From Pseudidiomarina terrestris (GTDB lineage Bacteria; Pseudomonadota; Gammaproteobacteria; Enterobacterales; Alteromonadaceae): 64,000 bases of DNA. How positions within the stretch are numbered: position 1 is the stretch's first letter; each line of letters begins with the position of its first letter. This document shows positions 57,136 to 64,000 of the stretch, piece after piece. Location: contig NZ_JAGGJF010000002.1 of NCBI RefSeq assembly GCF_030466405.1, forward strand, positions 1-64,000, written 5' to 3'. The translations under genes were made by a program, and so were the position numbers. Under the pieces are notes generated by a model. It did not search any database, was not told the DNA's origin, and was given only the letters and a program-made list of their open reading frames with translations.

Positions 57136-57164
57136 CTTGAATTTTCGCTATTCTACCGCCATCT
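57136..57164 (+). promoter_or_regulatory. Sigma-32-like promoter of rlmE-ftsH
   Basis: CTTGAAT (57136-57142), 14-nt spacer, CGCCATCT (57157-57164); one mismatch in the -10. The rrmJ-ftsH operon of E. coli is a known sigma-32 target. Confidence 0.7.
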
Positions 57165-57195
57165 GGGTAGTAGAAGCCAGTTTGGTATTGAGGCT

Positions 57196-57822
57196 ATGGG
57201 TAAAAAACGATCAGCAAGCAGTTCACGGTGGTTGCAGGAACACTTTAGCGACCATTATGTACAGAAGGCCCAAAAGCAGGGCCTACGCTCCCGGGCGGTA
57301 TTTAAAATTGATGAAATTCAGCAAAAGGATCATATCTTAAAACAAGGTATGACGGTGGTGGATCTTGGTGCAGCGCCTGGCGGCTGGTCGCAGTATGTGG
57401 TCGAGAAGCTGGAAGGCAACTGTCAGGTCATTGCCTGTGACATTCTGCCTATGGATCCGATCGCTGGCGTCGATTTTCTCGAAGGTGACTTTCGCGAAGA
57501 AAGTGTTTTGGAGGCTCTGCTGACCCGAATCGGGGGCAAGAACGTAGACGTAGTGTTGTCGGATATGGCGCCGAATATGAGCGGTAACGATAACGTTGAC
57601 TTGCCACGGTCAATGTACCTGGTCGAACTGGCCTTAGATATGTGTCACCAGGTATTGAAACCGAATGGCAGTTTTGTCGTCAAAGTATTTCATGGACAAG
57701 GTTTTGAAGAGTTTCTGAAAGCCGTGCGCGGCGCGTTCACAACGGTTCGCACACGTAAGCCAGACTCGTCTCGGGCTCGTTCCCGAGAGGTGTATCTGGT
57801 AGCTACGGGATACAAATTGTAG
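57196..57822 (+). CDS. rlmE: 23S rRNA 2'-O-methyltransferase RlmE (FtsJ/RrmJ)
   Basis: Methylates U2552 of 23S rRNA in the A-site loop using SAM. 208 aa (E. coli 209). Start ATG 57196, [21 protein letters not shown] stands only 2 nt away, which is close. SAM site [21 protein letters not shown] with catalytic Asp, and the two Lys of the K-D-K tetrad ([19 protein letters not shown]) are present. ftsH follows after 50 nt. Confidence 0.97.
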   Translation: MGKKRSASSSRWLQEHFSDHYVQKAQKQGLRSRAVFKIDEIQQKDHILKQGMTVVDLGAAPGGWSQYVVEKLEGNCQVIACDILPMDPIAGVDFLEGDFREESVLEALLTRIGGKNVDVVLSDMAPNMSGNDNVDLPRSMYLVELALDMCHQVLKPNGSFVVKVFHGQGFEEFLKAVRGAFTTVRTRKPDSSRARSREVYLVATGYKL

Positions 57823-57872
57823 TACGCTGTTGGCAGCGAGCTAAGCAACGCAAATAAATGAGGTAGTCAGCT

Positions 57873-59795
57873 TTGAGCGATATGGCAAAAAATCTAATTC
57901 TTTGGCTGGTGATCGCCGTCGTATTAATGACGGTGTTCAATAGTTTTAGTCCCGGTAACGGCACAAGTGCCCAGGTTCCCTACAGCCAGTTTGTTTCGCA
58001 GGTAAACAACGGCGGTATCCGCAAAGCTGATATCGACGGTCGCGTGATCACGGCGCAATCGCGGACAGGTGAAACCTTTACCACAGTAATTCCACTCAAC
58101 GACCCTGAGCTGATGAACGATCTGCTTAAGAACAACGTTGAAGTTGTCGGTAAGCCTCCCGAAGAGCCAAGTATTCTGACTTCGATCTTCATCTCGTGGT
58201 TCCCGATGCTGCTGTTGATTGGTGTGTGGATATTCTTCATGCGTCAGATGCAGGGCGGCGGCGGTGGCCGTGGTGCCATGAGCTTTGGTAAGAGTAAAGC
58301 GCGGCTGATGAGTGAAGAGCAGATTAAAACGACGTTCAGTGATGTTGCTGGCTGTGACGAAGCCAAAGAAGAGGTTTCTGAACTGGTTGAGTACTTGCGC
58401 GATCCAACCAAGTTCCAGCGCTTAGGTGGTAAAATCCCTACGGGCGTACTTATGGTAGGACCTCCTGGTACGGGTAAGACATTGCTTGCTAAAGCGATTT
58501 CCGGCGAAGCAAAAGTCCCGTTTTTCTCTATTTCAGGTTCTGATTTCGTTGAAATGTTCGTCGGTGTCGGTGCCTCTCGAGTGCGTGACATGTTCGAGCA
58601 AGCGAAAAAGTCAGCGCCTTGCATTATCTTTATTGACGAGATTGATGCTGTGGGTCGTCAGCGTGGCGCAGGCCTCGGTGGTGGACACGATGAGCGTGAG
58701 CAGACTCTGAACCAAATGTTGGTTGAGATGGATGGTTTCGAAGGCAACGAAGGTATTATTGTCATCGCTGCAACCAACCGTCCTGACGTACTTGACCCTG
58801 CGCTACTGCGTCCAGGTCGCTTTGACCGCCAGGTGATGGTCGGTTTACCTGACGTCCGTGGCCGTGAACAAATTCTGAAAGTACACATGCGCAAAGTGCC
58901 TTTAGGTGATGATGTTGATGCATCTCTAATCGCGCGCGGTACTCCTGGATTCTCAGGTGCTGATTTGGCGAACCTGGTCAACGAGGCAGCGTTATTTGCC
59001 GCCCGCTCTGACAAACGCGTCGTCGCGATGGAAGAGTTTGATAAAGCCAAGGACAAGATCATGATGGGCGCGGAGCGTCGCTCAATGGTCATGACCGATG
59101 ATGAAAAAGCGCAGACTGCGTACCACGAAGCGGGACACGCTATCGTTGGCCGGCTGGTGCCAGAGCATGACCCAGTTTACAAGGTCTCGATTATTCCACG
59201 TGGGCGGGCGCTGGGTGTAACTATGTACCTGCCTGAACAAGATCGCGTCAGCCATTCCAAGCAGCACCTGGAAAGCATGATTTCGAGTTTATTCGGTGGC
59301 CGTCTGGCAGAACAAATCATCTATGGCGATGAGAAAGTGACCACCGGTGCCTCGAATGACATTGAACGGGCGACGCAAATTGCGAAGAAAATGGTCACGC
59401 AATGGGGCTTATCAGAAAAAATGGGGCCTTTGCTGTACGCTGACGACGAGAATGAAGTATTCCTCGGACGCTCGGTGACCCAGCATAAGCACATGTCTGA
59501 TGAAACCGCGCGGGCGATTGATCAGGAAGTAAAACTCTTTATTGATCGTAACTATGATCGGGCGAAACGTATTCTCGAAGAGAATGTCGATATTCTGCAT
59601 TCAATGAAAGATGCGTTGATGCAGTATGAAACCATCGACGCGGACCAGATTGATGATTTGATGAATCGTCGGGACGTGCGTCAGCCACGTGACTGGAACA
59701 AGCCGGATCGTAACGATGACTCAAGCGGAGGAGCGGCAGCGAGCTCAGATGAGCAGCCGTTGACGGATAAACCGGGCGACGCCCCCGCAAATTAA
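57873..59795 (+). CDS. ftsH: Membrane AAA+ zinc protease FtsH
   Basis: Degrades membrane proteins and, in enterobacteria, sigma-32 and LpxC. 640 aa. Two N-terminal membrane spans (residues about 8-25 and 105-125) flank a small periplasmic domain; then AAA+ module ([13 protein letters not shown], pore [23 protein letters not shown]) and zinc protease HEAGH. TTG start at 57873 is favoured because GAGG lies 9 nt before it; the ATG three codons later would be 18 nt from it. Ends with a strong terminator. Confidence 0.98.
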   Translation: MSDMAKNLILWLVIAVVLMTVFNSFSPGNGTSAQVPYSQFVSQVNNGGIRKADIDGRVITAQSRTGETFTTVIPLNDPELMNDLLKNNVEVVGKPPEEPSILTSIFISWFPMLLLIGVWIFFMRQMQGGGGGRGAMSFGKSKARLMSEEQIKTTFSDVAGCDEAKEEVSELVEYLRDPTKFQRLGGKIPTGVLMVGPPGTGKTLLAKAISGEAKVPFFSISGSDFVEMFVGVGASRVRDMFEQAKKSAPCIIFIDEIDAVGRQRGAGLGGGHDEREQTLNQMLVEMDGFEGNEGIIVIAATNRPDVLDPALLRPGRFDRQVMVGLPDVRGREQILKVHMRKVPLGDDVDASLIARGTPGFSGADLANLVNEAALFAARSDKRVVAMEEFDKAKDKIMMGAERRSMVMTDDEKAQTAYHEAGHAIVGRLVPEHDPVYKVSIIPRGRALGVTMYLPEQDRVSHSKQHLESMISSLFGGRLAEQIIYGDEKVTTGASNDIERATQIAKKMVTQWGLSEKMGPLLYADDENEVFLGRSVTQHKHMSDETARAIDQEVKLFIDRNYDRAKRILEENVDILHSMKDALMQYETIDADQIDDLMNRRDVRQPRDWNKPDRNDDSSGGAAASSDEQPLTDKPGDAPAN

Positions 59796-59802
59796 AGTAT
59801 GA

Positions 59803-59830
59803 AAAGCCCCGGAGACGGGGCTTTTTTTTG
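59803..59830 (+). terminator. Intrinsic terminator after ftsH
   Basis: AAAAGCCCCG-GAGA-CGGGGCTTTTTTTT. folP starts 12 nt later. Confidence 0.95.
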
Positions 59831-59841
59831 AGGATCGAAGT

Positions 59842-60657
59842 ATGGCAGCTGCAACAGCTCTTCCCAAAGTGATGGGAATTCTCAACGTCACCCCTGATTC
59901 TTTTTCTGACGGTGGCCGTTTCAACAGTGTTGATCGTGCCTTGCAACAGGCCGAACAAATGATTGCCGATGGCGCGGACTATCTGGACATTGGCGGTGAG
60001 TCGACGCGTCCGGGGGCCGACGCTGTCAGTGTTCAGGAAGAAATCGATCGGGTGATGCCTGTGATTGCCCGCCTGCGTCAGGAGTTTGACGTGGCACTGT
60101 CGCTGGACACCTGTAAAACAGCAGTGATGGCCGAAGGGCTGAATCAGGGCATTGCGCTGGTGAATGATATTCGAGCGCTGCGGGATGAAGGCGCACTGGC
60201 CTTGTTAGCCCAGCATGATGTCGACGTGTGTTTGATGCACATGCAAGGCGAGCCGCGGACCATGCAGCATCAACCGCGTTATGAAGACGTTGTGATTGAG
60301 GTGAAAGCGTTTTTACAGCAACGTATTCGCGCCTGCGACGAAGCGGGAATCGCGCGTGAACGGATTTATCTTGATCCGGGCTTTGGTTTTGGCAAGAGCG
60401 TAAGGCATAATTATCAATTGCTGCAACGCATGCAGGCCTTGCACGAGCTGCAGCTACCACTGTTGGTAGGTGTCTCCCGCAAGTCGATGCTGGGACATGT
60501 GACCGGACGAGAGGTGGAAGATCGCTTACCAGCGAGTCTTGCCGCTGCGACGATTGCAGCAATGAAAGGGGCGCGAATTATTCGCGTGCATGATGTCAGG
60601 GAAACGGTTGATGCAATGAAAGTCGTTGCAGCAACCTTGGCTGGAGATTTCAGTTGA
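59842..60657 (+). CDS. folP: Dihydropteroate synthase
   Basis: Condenses p-aminobenzoate with hydroxymethyl-dihydropterin diphosphate; the sulfonamide target. 271 aa. [26 protein letters not shown], and the [11 protein letters not shown] and [10 protein letters not shown] segments are conserved. GAGGAT precedes the ATG by 7 nt. The glmM start overlaps its stop (TTGA), the usual ftsH-folP-glmM order. Confidence 0.97.
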   Translation: MAAATALPKVMGILNVTPDSFSDGGRFNSVDRALQQAEQMIADGADYLDIGGESTRPGADAVSVQEEIDRVMPVIARLRQEFDVALSLDTCKTAVMAEGLNQGIALVNDIRALRDEGALALLAQHDVDVCLMHMQGEPRTMQHQPRYEDVVIEVKAFLQQRIRACDEAGIARERIYLDPGFGFGKSVRHNYQLLQRMQALHELQLPLLVGVSRKSMLGHVTGREVEDRLPASLAAATIAAMKGARIIRVHDVRETVDAMKVVAATLAGDFS

Positions 60658-61994
60658 GTGAACGTAAGTATTTTGGCACCGATGGTGTCCGTGGTCGGGT
60701 CGGCGATTTTCCAATAACCCCAGATTTTGCGGTAAAGCTAGGCTGGGCAGCCGGTACGGTTTTTGCGAAGTCGGGCAACCAAAGAGTGCTGGTCGGCAAA
60801 GATACCCGCTTGTCCGGCTATATGCTGGAGTCAGCTTTAGAAGCCGGCTTACTCTCCGCCGGCGTTAGCGTCGAGTTTTTGGGGCCGATGCCGACGCCTG
60901 CTGTGGCTTATTTAACGCGTAACTTTCGTGCCGCGGCAGGGATAGTAATCAGTGCCTCGCACAATCCCTATTACGATAACGGTATTAAGTTTTTCTCGGA
61001 TTCGGGAAGCAAGCTGCCTGATGCCGTTGAGAGCGAAATCGAGCGACTACTGGATGAGCCGCTGGTATGTGTTCCGTCAGAGCAAATGGGGCGGGCCAGC
61101 CGCATCGACGATGCACCGGGGCGTTACATTGAGTTTTGTAAGAGTGTATTCCCCTCTGAGTTGTCCTTAAGCGGACTGACCATTGTCGTGGATTGCGCCC
61201 ATGGTGCGACCTACCATATCGCGCCAGACGTTTTACGCGAGCTGGGCGCTACGGTACACGAAATTGGTACGGCACCAAACGGGATCAATATTAATGCTGA
61301 CTGTGGTGCGACTGAGTTGAAAAGCCTGCAGGCGAGTGTTCGTGAACATAAGGCTGACCTTGGCTTTGCACTGGACGGCGACGGTGACCGCTTGATGATG
61401 GTGACCAGCGAAGGACGGGTTGTCGACGGTGACGATGTGATTTATATCCTCGCCCGCGCAGCCCAGCAAGATGGTCTGTTGCAGGGCGGAATCGTGGGTA
61501 CGCTGATGTCGAATTTTGCGCTGGAGAAATTCTTCGCCGATCGCAAAATCCCCTTTGTGCGAGCTAAAGTTGGCGATCGCTATGTCATGGAAGAGCTGGT
61601 TAAACGGGACTGGAAGATCGGTGGCGAGAACTCAGGCCACCTTATCAATCGTCAGTTCCACAGTACCGGCGATGGGATTATCGCGGGGCTACAGGTGCTG
61701 ACAGCAATGCAGCGGGAACAATGCAGCTTAAGTGATCTGCTAAAAGGTTTTGAAAAATATCCGCAGGCTCTGATTAATGTGCGCTTCCAGGCCGGCTCGG
61801 ATCCGTTAGCAGATTCGGCGGTGCAGTCTGCCGTTGCAGACGTTGAAAAACGGCTTGGCAATGAAGGCCGCGTTCTGCTGCGTAAATCCGGCACCGAACC
61901 GCTGATTCGGGTCATGGTTGAAGGCCGCGATGCGCAGTCCGTAAAAACCCTGGCCCAGCAAATCGCAGGTGAAGTTGAGGCGGCGGCGAATTAA
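60654..61994 (+). CDS. glmM: Phosphoglucosamine mutase
   Basis: Converts glucosamine-6-phosphate to glucosamine-1-phosphate for peptidoglycan and LPS. 446 aa from a TTG start that overlaps the folP stop, with GGAG 7 nt upstream; protein begins (M)[13 protein letters not shown]. Phosphoserine Ser102 in [10 protein letters not shown], metal loop DGDGDR, sugar loop GGENSGH and phosphate loop [12 protein letters not shown] are intact. Confidence 0.98.
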   Translation: MSERKYFGTDGVRGRVGDFPITPDFAVKLGWAAGTVFAKSGNQRVLVGKDTRLSGYMLESALEAGLLSAGVSVEFLGPMPTPAVAYLTRNFRAAAGIVISASHNPYYDNGIKFFSDSGSKLPDAVESEIERLLDEPLVCVPSEQMGRASRIDDAPGRYIEFCKSVFPSELSLSGLTIVVDCAHGATYHIAPDVLRELGATVHEIGTAPNGININADCGATELKSLQASVREHKADLGFALDGDGDRLMMVTSEGRVVDGDDVIYILARAAQQDGLLQGGIVGTLMSNFALEKFFADRKIPFVRAKVGDRYVMEELVKRDWKIGGENSGHLINRQFHSTGDGIIAGLQVLTAMQREQCSLSDLLKGFEKYPQALINVRFQAGSDPLADSAVQSAVADVEKRLGNEGRVLLRKSGTEPLIRVMVEGRDAQSVKTLAQQIAGEVEAAAN

Positions 61995-62104
61995 TGAGCA
62001 GTCTCGCTGTTTTGTAGTATTCAGTACTTGTAAGTTGGCGGCAGGTTATGTAATATCTCGCCGCTCTTAAGGTAGCAATTAAAACGCACTTAATAGAGGC
62101 ATTT

Positions 62105-62881
62105 ATGCAACGGCAACCCTTGGTCATCGCGAACTGGAAAATGAATGGCAATCGCCACCTTACCAGCCAGCTGGCAGAGGCTCTGCGTGAGTCAGGTGCG
62201 CTTTTGAACGATGTCTCAGTGGTGGTGTGTCCACCGGCAGTGTTGTTACCGGCCTGGCAAAGCGAAGTGTTCTACGACGATGTGCATTTAGGCGCGCAAG
62301 ATGTAAATGAGCATCACGCCGGTGCCCATACGGGTGAACACAGCCTGCAGTTGCTTACCGAAACTGGCGCTGAATATGTACTGATCGGGCACTCTGAACG
62401 CCGTCAGTTGTACGGCGACTCAGACGATCGGGTGCAAGCCAAAGTAGACGCAGTGTTAGCGTTTCAAGAGCAAAAGCTTAAGGTCGTGTTATGCCTCGGC
62501 GAACACGAACATGAGCGTGATAATGGCGAGACCTTTGCAAGAATTGAAGGACAGTTAGCTAAGGCGTTAGCTAATGTCAGCGCGGCACAACTCGCGCATG
62601 TGGTGATAGCTTATGAACCCGTTTGGGCAATAGGCACCGGTAAAACGGCAAGTCCACAGCAAGCACAAGAAGTACACGCATTTATACGAAATTGGTTGCA
62701 GCAGCGTTATGATGCGGCTGCAGCAACAGTGCCATTGCTGTACGGTGGCAGTGTCAAAGCGGATAGCGCTCCCGCATTATTCGCAGAAACAGACATTGAT
62801 GGCGGCTTGATCGGCGGCGCAAGTTTAGAACCTGAAGCGTTCCTTGCAATTTGTCGTGCGGCTCAAGCCCGGAGAAGCTAA
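62105..62881 (+). CDS. tpiA: Triosephosphate isomerase
   Basis: Interconverts dihydroxyacetone phosphate and glyceraldehyde 3-phosphate. 258 aa TIM barrel. NWKMNG with catalytic Lys, GHSERR (His), [12 protein letters not shown] (Glu and loop 6), LYGGSVK phosphate loop. The 110-nt gap after glmM shows no clear promoter. secG starts 2 nt after its stop. Confidence 0.98.
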   Translation: MQRQPLVIANWKMNGNRHLTSQLAEALRESGALLNDVSVVVCPPAVLLPAWQSEVFYDDVHLGAQDVNEHHAGAHTGEHSLQLLTETGAEYVLIGHSERRQLYGDSDDRVQAKVDAVLAFQEQKLKVVLCLGEHEHERDNGETFARIEGQLAKALANVSAAQLAHVVIAYEPVWAIGTGKTASPQQAQEVHAFIRNWLQQRYDAAAATVPLLYGGSVKADSAPALFAETDIDGGLIGGASLEPEAFLAICRAAQARRS

Positions 62882-62883
62882 CT

Positions 62884-63210
62884 ATGTACGAATTTTTAAT
62901 GATTGCGTATCTTATCGTTGCCATTGTGCTGGTCGGAATTATCATGATTCAGCAAGGTAAAGGTGCAGATATGGGCGCGTCGTTCGGTGCCGGCTCATCA
63001 AACACAGTGTTTGGCTCCGGTGGTTCAGGTAACTTCCTGACCCGTACGACTGCTGTGATTGCAATTGTGTTTTTTGTTTTAAGTCTGATTTTAGGCAACT
63101 TGTCGTCAGGTTCAGGTGATGTTGAGAGCGAATTCGAGAACATCGAAGCGCCAGCTCCTGTGAACCAGGAAGTCCCAACTTCTGGTAACGACGTACCAGA
63201 GTCAGAATAA
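62884..63210 (+). CDS. secG: Preprotein translocase subunit SecG
   Basis: 108 aa from ATG 62884 with GGAGAA 6 nt upstream. Two membrane segments ([21 protein letters not shown], about 6-22; [16 protein letters not shown], about 55-72) around the conserved [18 protein letters not shown] loop, then an acidic, Pro-rich tail. Helps SecYE/SecA export. The order tpiA-secG-tRNA-Leu-tRNA-fMet-rimP is that of many gammaproteobacteria. Confidence 0.96.
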   Translation: MYEFLMIAYLIVAIVLVGIIMIQQGKGADMGASFGAGSSNTVFGSGGSGNFLTRTTAVIAIVFFVLSLILGNLSSGSGDVESEFENIEAPAPVNQEVPTSGNDVPESE

Positions 63211-63222
63211 CTAACGATTTAT

Positions 63223-63307
63223 GCGGATGTGGTGGAATTGGTAGACACGCTATCTTGAGGGGGTAGTGCTTTCGGGCGTGCGGGTTCAAGTCCCGCCATC
63301 CGCACCA
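63223..63307 (+). tRNA. tRNA-Leu (GAG)
   Basis: 85 nt with a long variable arm and CCA. Acceptor GCGGATG/CATCCGC, anticodon loop TTGAGGG (GAG), T-loop TTCAAGT. Confidence 0.96.
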
Positions 63308-63312
63308 AATTG

Positions 63313-63336
63313 GCAACCTGTTTTGGTTGCGTTTCC
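63313..63336 (+). terminator. Possible terminator after tRNA-Leu
   Basis: GCAACC and GGTTGC pair over a 6-nt loop, followed by GTTTCC. Weak T-run. Its right arm overlaps the -35 of the next promoter. Confidence 0.4.
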
Positions 63337-63354
63337 TTCGGGAATCTTTATAAT
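63327..63354 (+). promoter_or_regulatory. Sigma-70 promoter of tRNA-fMet-rimP
   Basis: TTGCGT (63327-63332), 16-nt spacer, perfect TATAAT (63349-63354), ending 18 nt before the tRNA. Confidence 0.65.
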
Positions 63355-63371
63355 ATGGACACGTTTTCGGA

Positions 63372-63448
<77 letters not shown>

Positions 63449-63471
63449 TTTAACAAAGGGTCCAGTGTTCG

Positions 63472-63500
63472 AAAAGCCCCGCTTCTGTCCGGGGCTTTTT
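63472..63500 (+). terminator. Terminator after tRNA-fMet
   Basis: AAAAGCCCCG, an 8-nt loop, CGGGGCTTTTT. Confidence 0.9.
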
Positions 63501-63566
63501 ACTATGTGACCTCTGCTGCAATGCGGTACGACATCAGATGTCGGGCGAATTAGCAGTCATAACACT

Positions 63567-63587
63567 GGGCGTTTACGCCCTTTTTTT
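63567..63587 (+). terminator. Second terminator in the rimP leader
   Basis: GGGCG-TTTA-CGCCC followed by seven T, ending 20 nt before the rimP start. The arrangement recalls the attenuator proposed in rimP leaders of other gammaproteobacteria. Confidence 0.85.
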
Positions 63588-63606
63588 GTTTCAGGAGTTC
63601 AAGAAT

Positions 63607-64000
63607 TTGGCACGTATTGAAGAACGCTTAGTCACCATGATTGAGCCAGCAGTAGCGGCATTAGGTTTTGAATTGTGGGGCGTAGAATTTGTTCGCGCAG
63701 GCAAACATTCGACCTTGCGGGTGTACATTGACCATGAAGATGGTATTGGTGTTGACGACTGCGCCGATGTAAGTCATCAGGTGAGTGCGTTACTGGATGT
63801 GGAAGACCCGATTAATAGCGAGTACTACCTGGAAGTGTCCTCGCCGGGAATGGAACGTCCGTTCTTCAGTGCTGCGCAAATGCAGAACTATCTAGGCGAA
63901 ACTGCGGCAGTGGAATTGACCATGGCGCAGCAAAACAGACGTAAATTTAAAGGTGTCATCAAAGCAGTTGATGGCAACTCAGTTGAATTCGAAGTTGAGG
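63607..64000 (+). CDS. rimP: Ribosome maturation factor RimP (partial, runs off the window)
   Basis: First 131 codons; continues beyond 64000. TTG start at 63607 with GGAG 9 nt upstream, protein (M)[19 protein letters not shown]. Conserved: [57 protein letters not shown] and [15 protein letters not shown]. Needed for late 30S assembly. nusA and infB are expected next. Two terminators stand between it and its promoter, so expression probably depends on read-through. Confidence 0.95.
   Translation, partial: MARIEERLVTMIEPAVAALGFELWGVEFVRAGKHSTLRVYIDHEDGIGVDDCADVSHQVSALLDVEDPINSEYYLEVSSPGMERPFFSAAQMQNYLGETAAVELTMAQQNRRKFKGVIKAVDGNSVEFEVE

Overview
The window is an ordinary-looking stretch of a gammaproteobacterial chromosome. 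Gene orders such as tig-clpP-clpX-lon-hupB-ppiD, bamE-recN-nadK/grpE-dnaK-dnaJ, dapB-carA-carB-greA, yhbY/rlmE-ftsH-folP-glmM and tpiA-secG-tRNA-rimP, an R64/Tcp-like pilus locus, and many c-di-GMP and Bat genes suggest Alteromonadales, most likely Idiomarinaceae. The family-level placement is inference from gene content; no rRNA is present to test it.

Layout. 1-122: end of an insertion sequence with the start of its transposase (minus strand). 149-1495: astB. 1734-4433: topA. 4538-12708: a compact ten-gene operon for a type IVb pilus of the R64/Tcp kind: TcpQ-like protein, secretin, PilO2, PilP, ATPase, membrane platform, major pilin, two further prepilins (one PilV-like) and a TadE-like pseudopilin. 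12716-14200: folD and a tRNA cluster Pro-Arg-His-Pro with a strong stringent-type promoter. 14310-24013: GAF-GGDEF cyclase, trigger factor, ClpP, ClpX, Lon, HU-beta, tRNA-Asp, PpiD. 24110-31153 (minus): MoxR-DUF58-DUF4381-BatA-BatB/C-BatD. 31312-35016: fadI-fadJ and a small membrane protein. 35013-43605 (minus): GGDEF-EAL protein, M16 peptidase, bamE, recN, nadK. 43709-55864: grpE, dnaK, dnaJ, an M48 lipoprotein protease, an SLC1-type symporter, dapB, carAB, greA. 55886-56810: a divergent pair of phage-type regulators with paired operators. 56807-64000: yhbY (minus), rlmE, ftsH, folP, glmM, tpiA, secG, tRNA-Leu, tRNA-fMet, start of rimP.

Functional themes. Protein quality control dominates: trigger factor, ClpXP, Lon, FtsH, DnaK/DnaJ/GrpE, PpiD, BamE and an M48 protease. 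Four sigma-32-like promoters (lon, grpE, dnaK, rlmE-ftsH) can be read directly. Other visible control: a LexA box at recN, a FadR-like operator at fadI, attenuator-like terminators before carA and rimP, and intrinsic terminators at most operon ends.

The best candidates for something less described are the pilus operon, which mixes R64-type and TadE-type parts without its own prepilin peptidase or shufflon, and the phage-type CI/Ner-like switch inserted cleanly between greA and yhbY with no other phage gene in sight.
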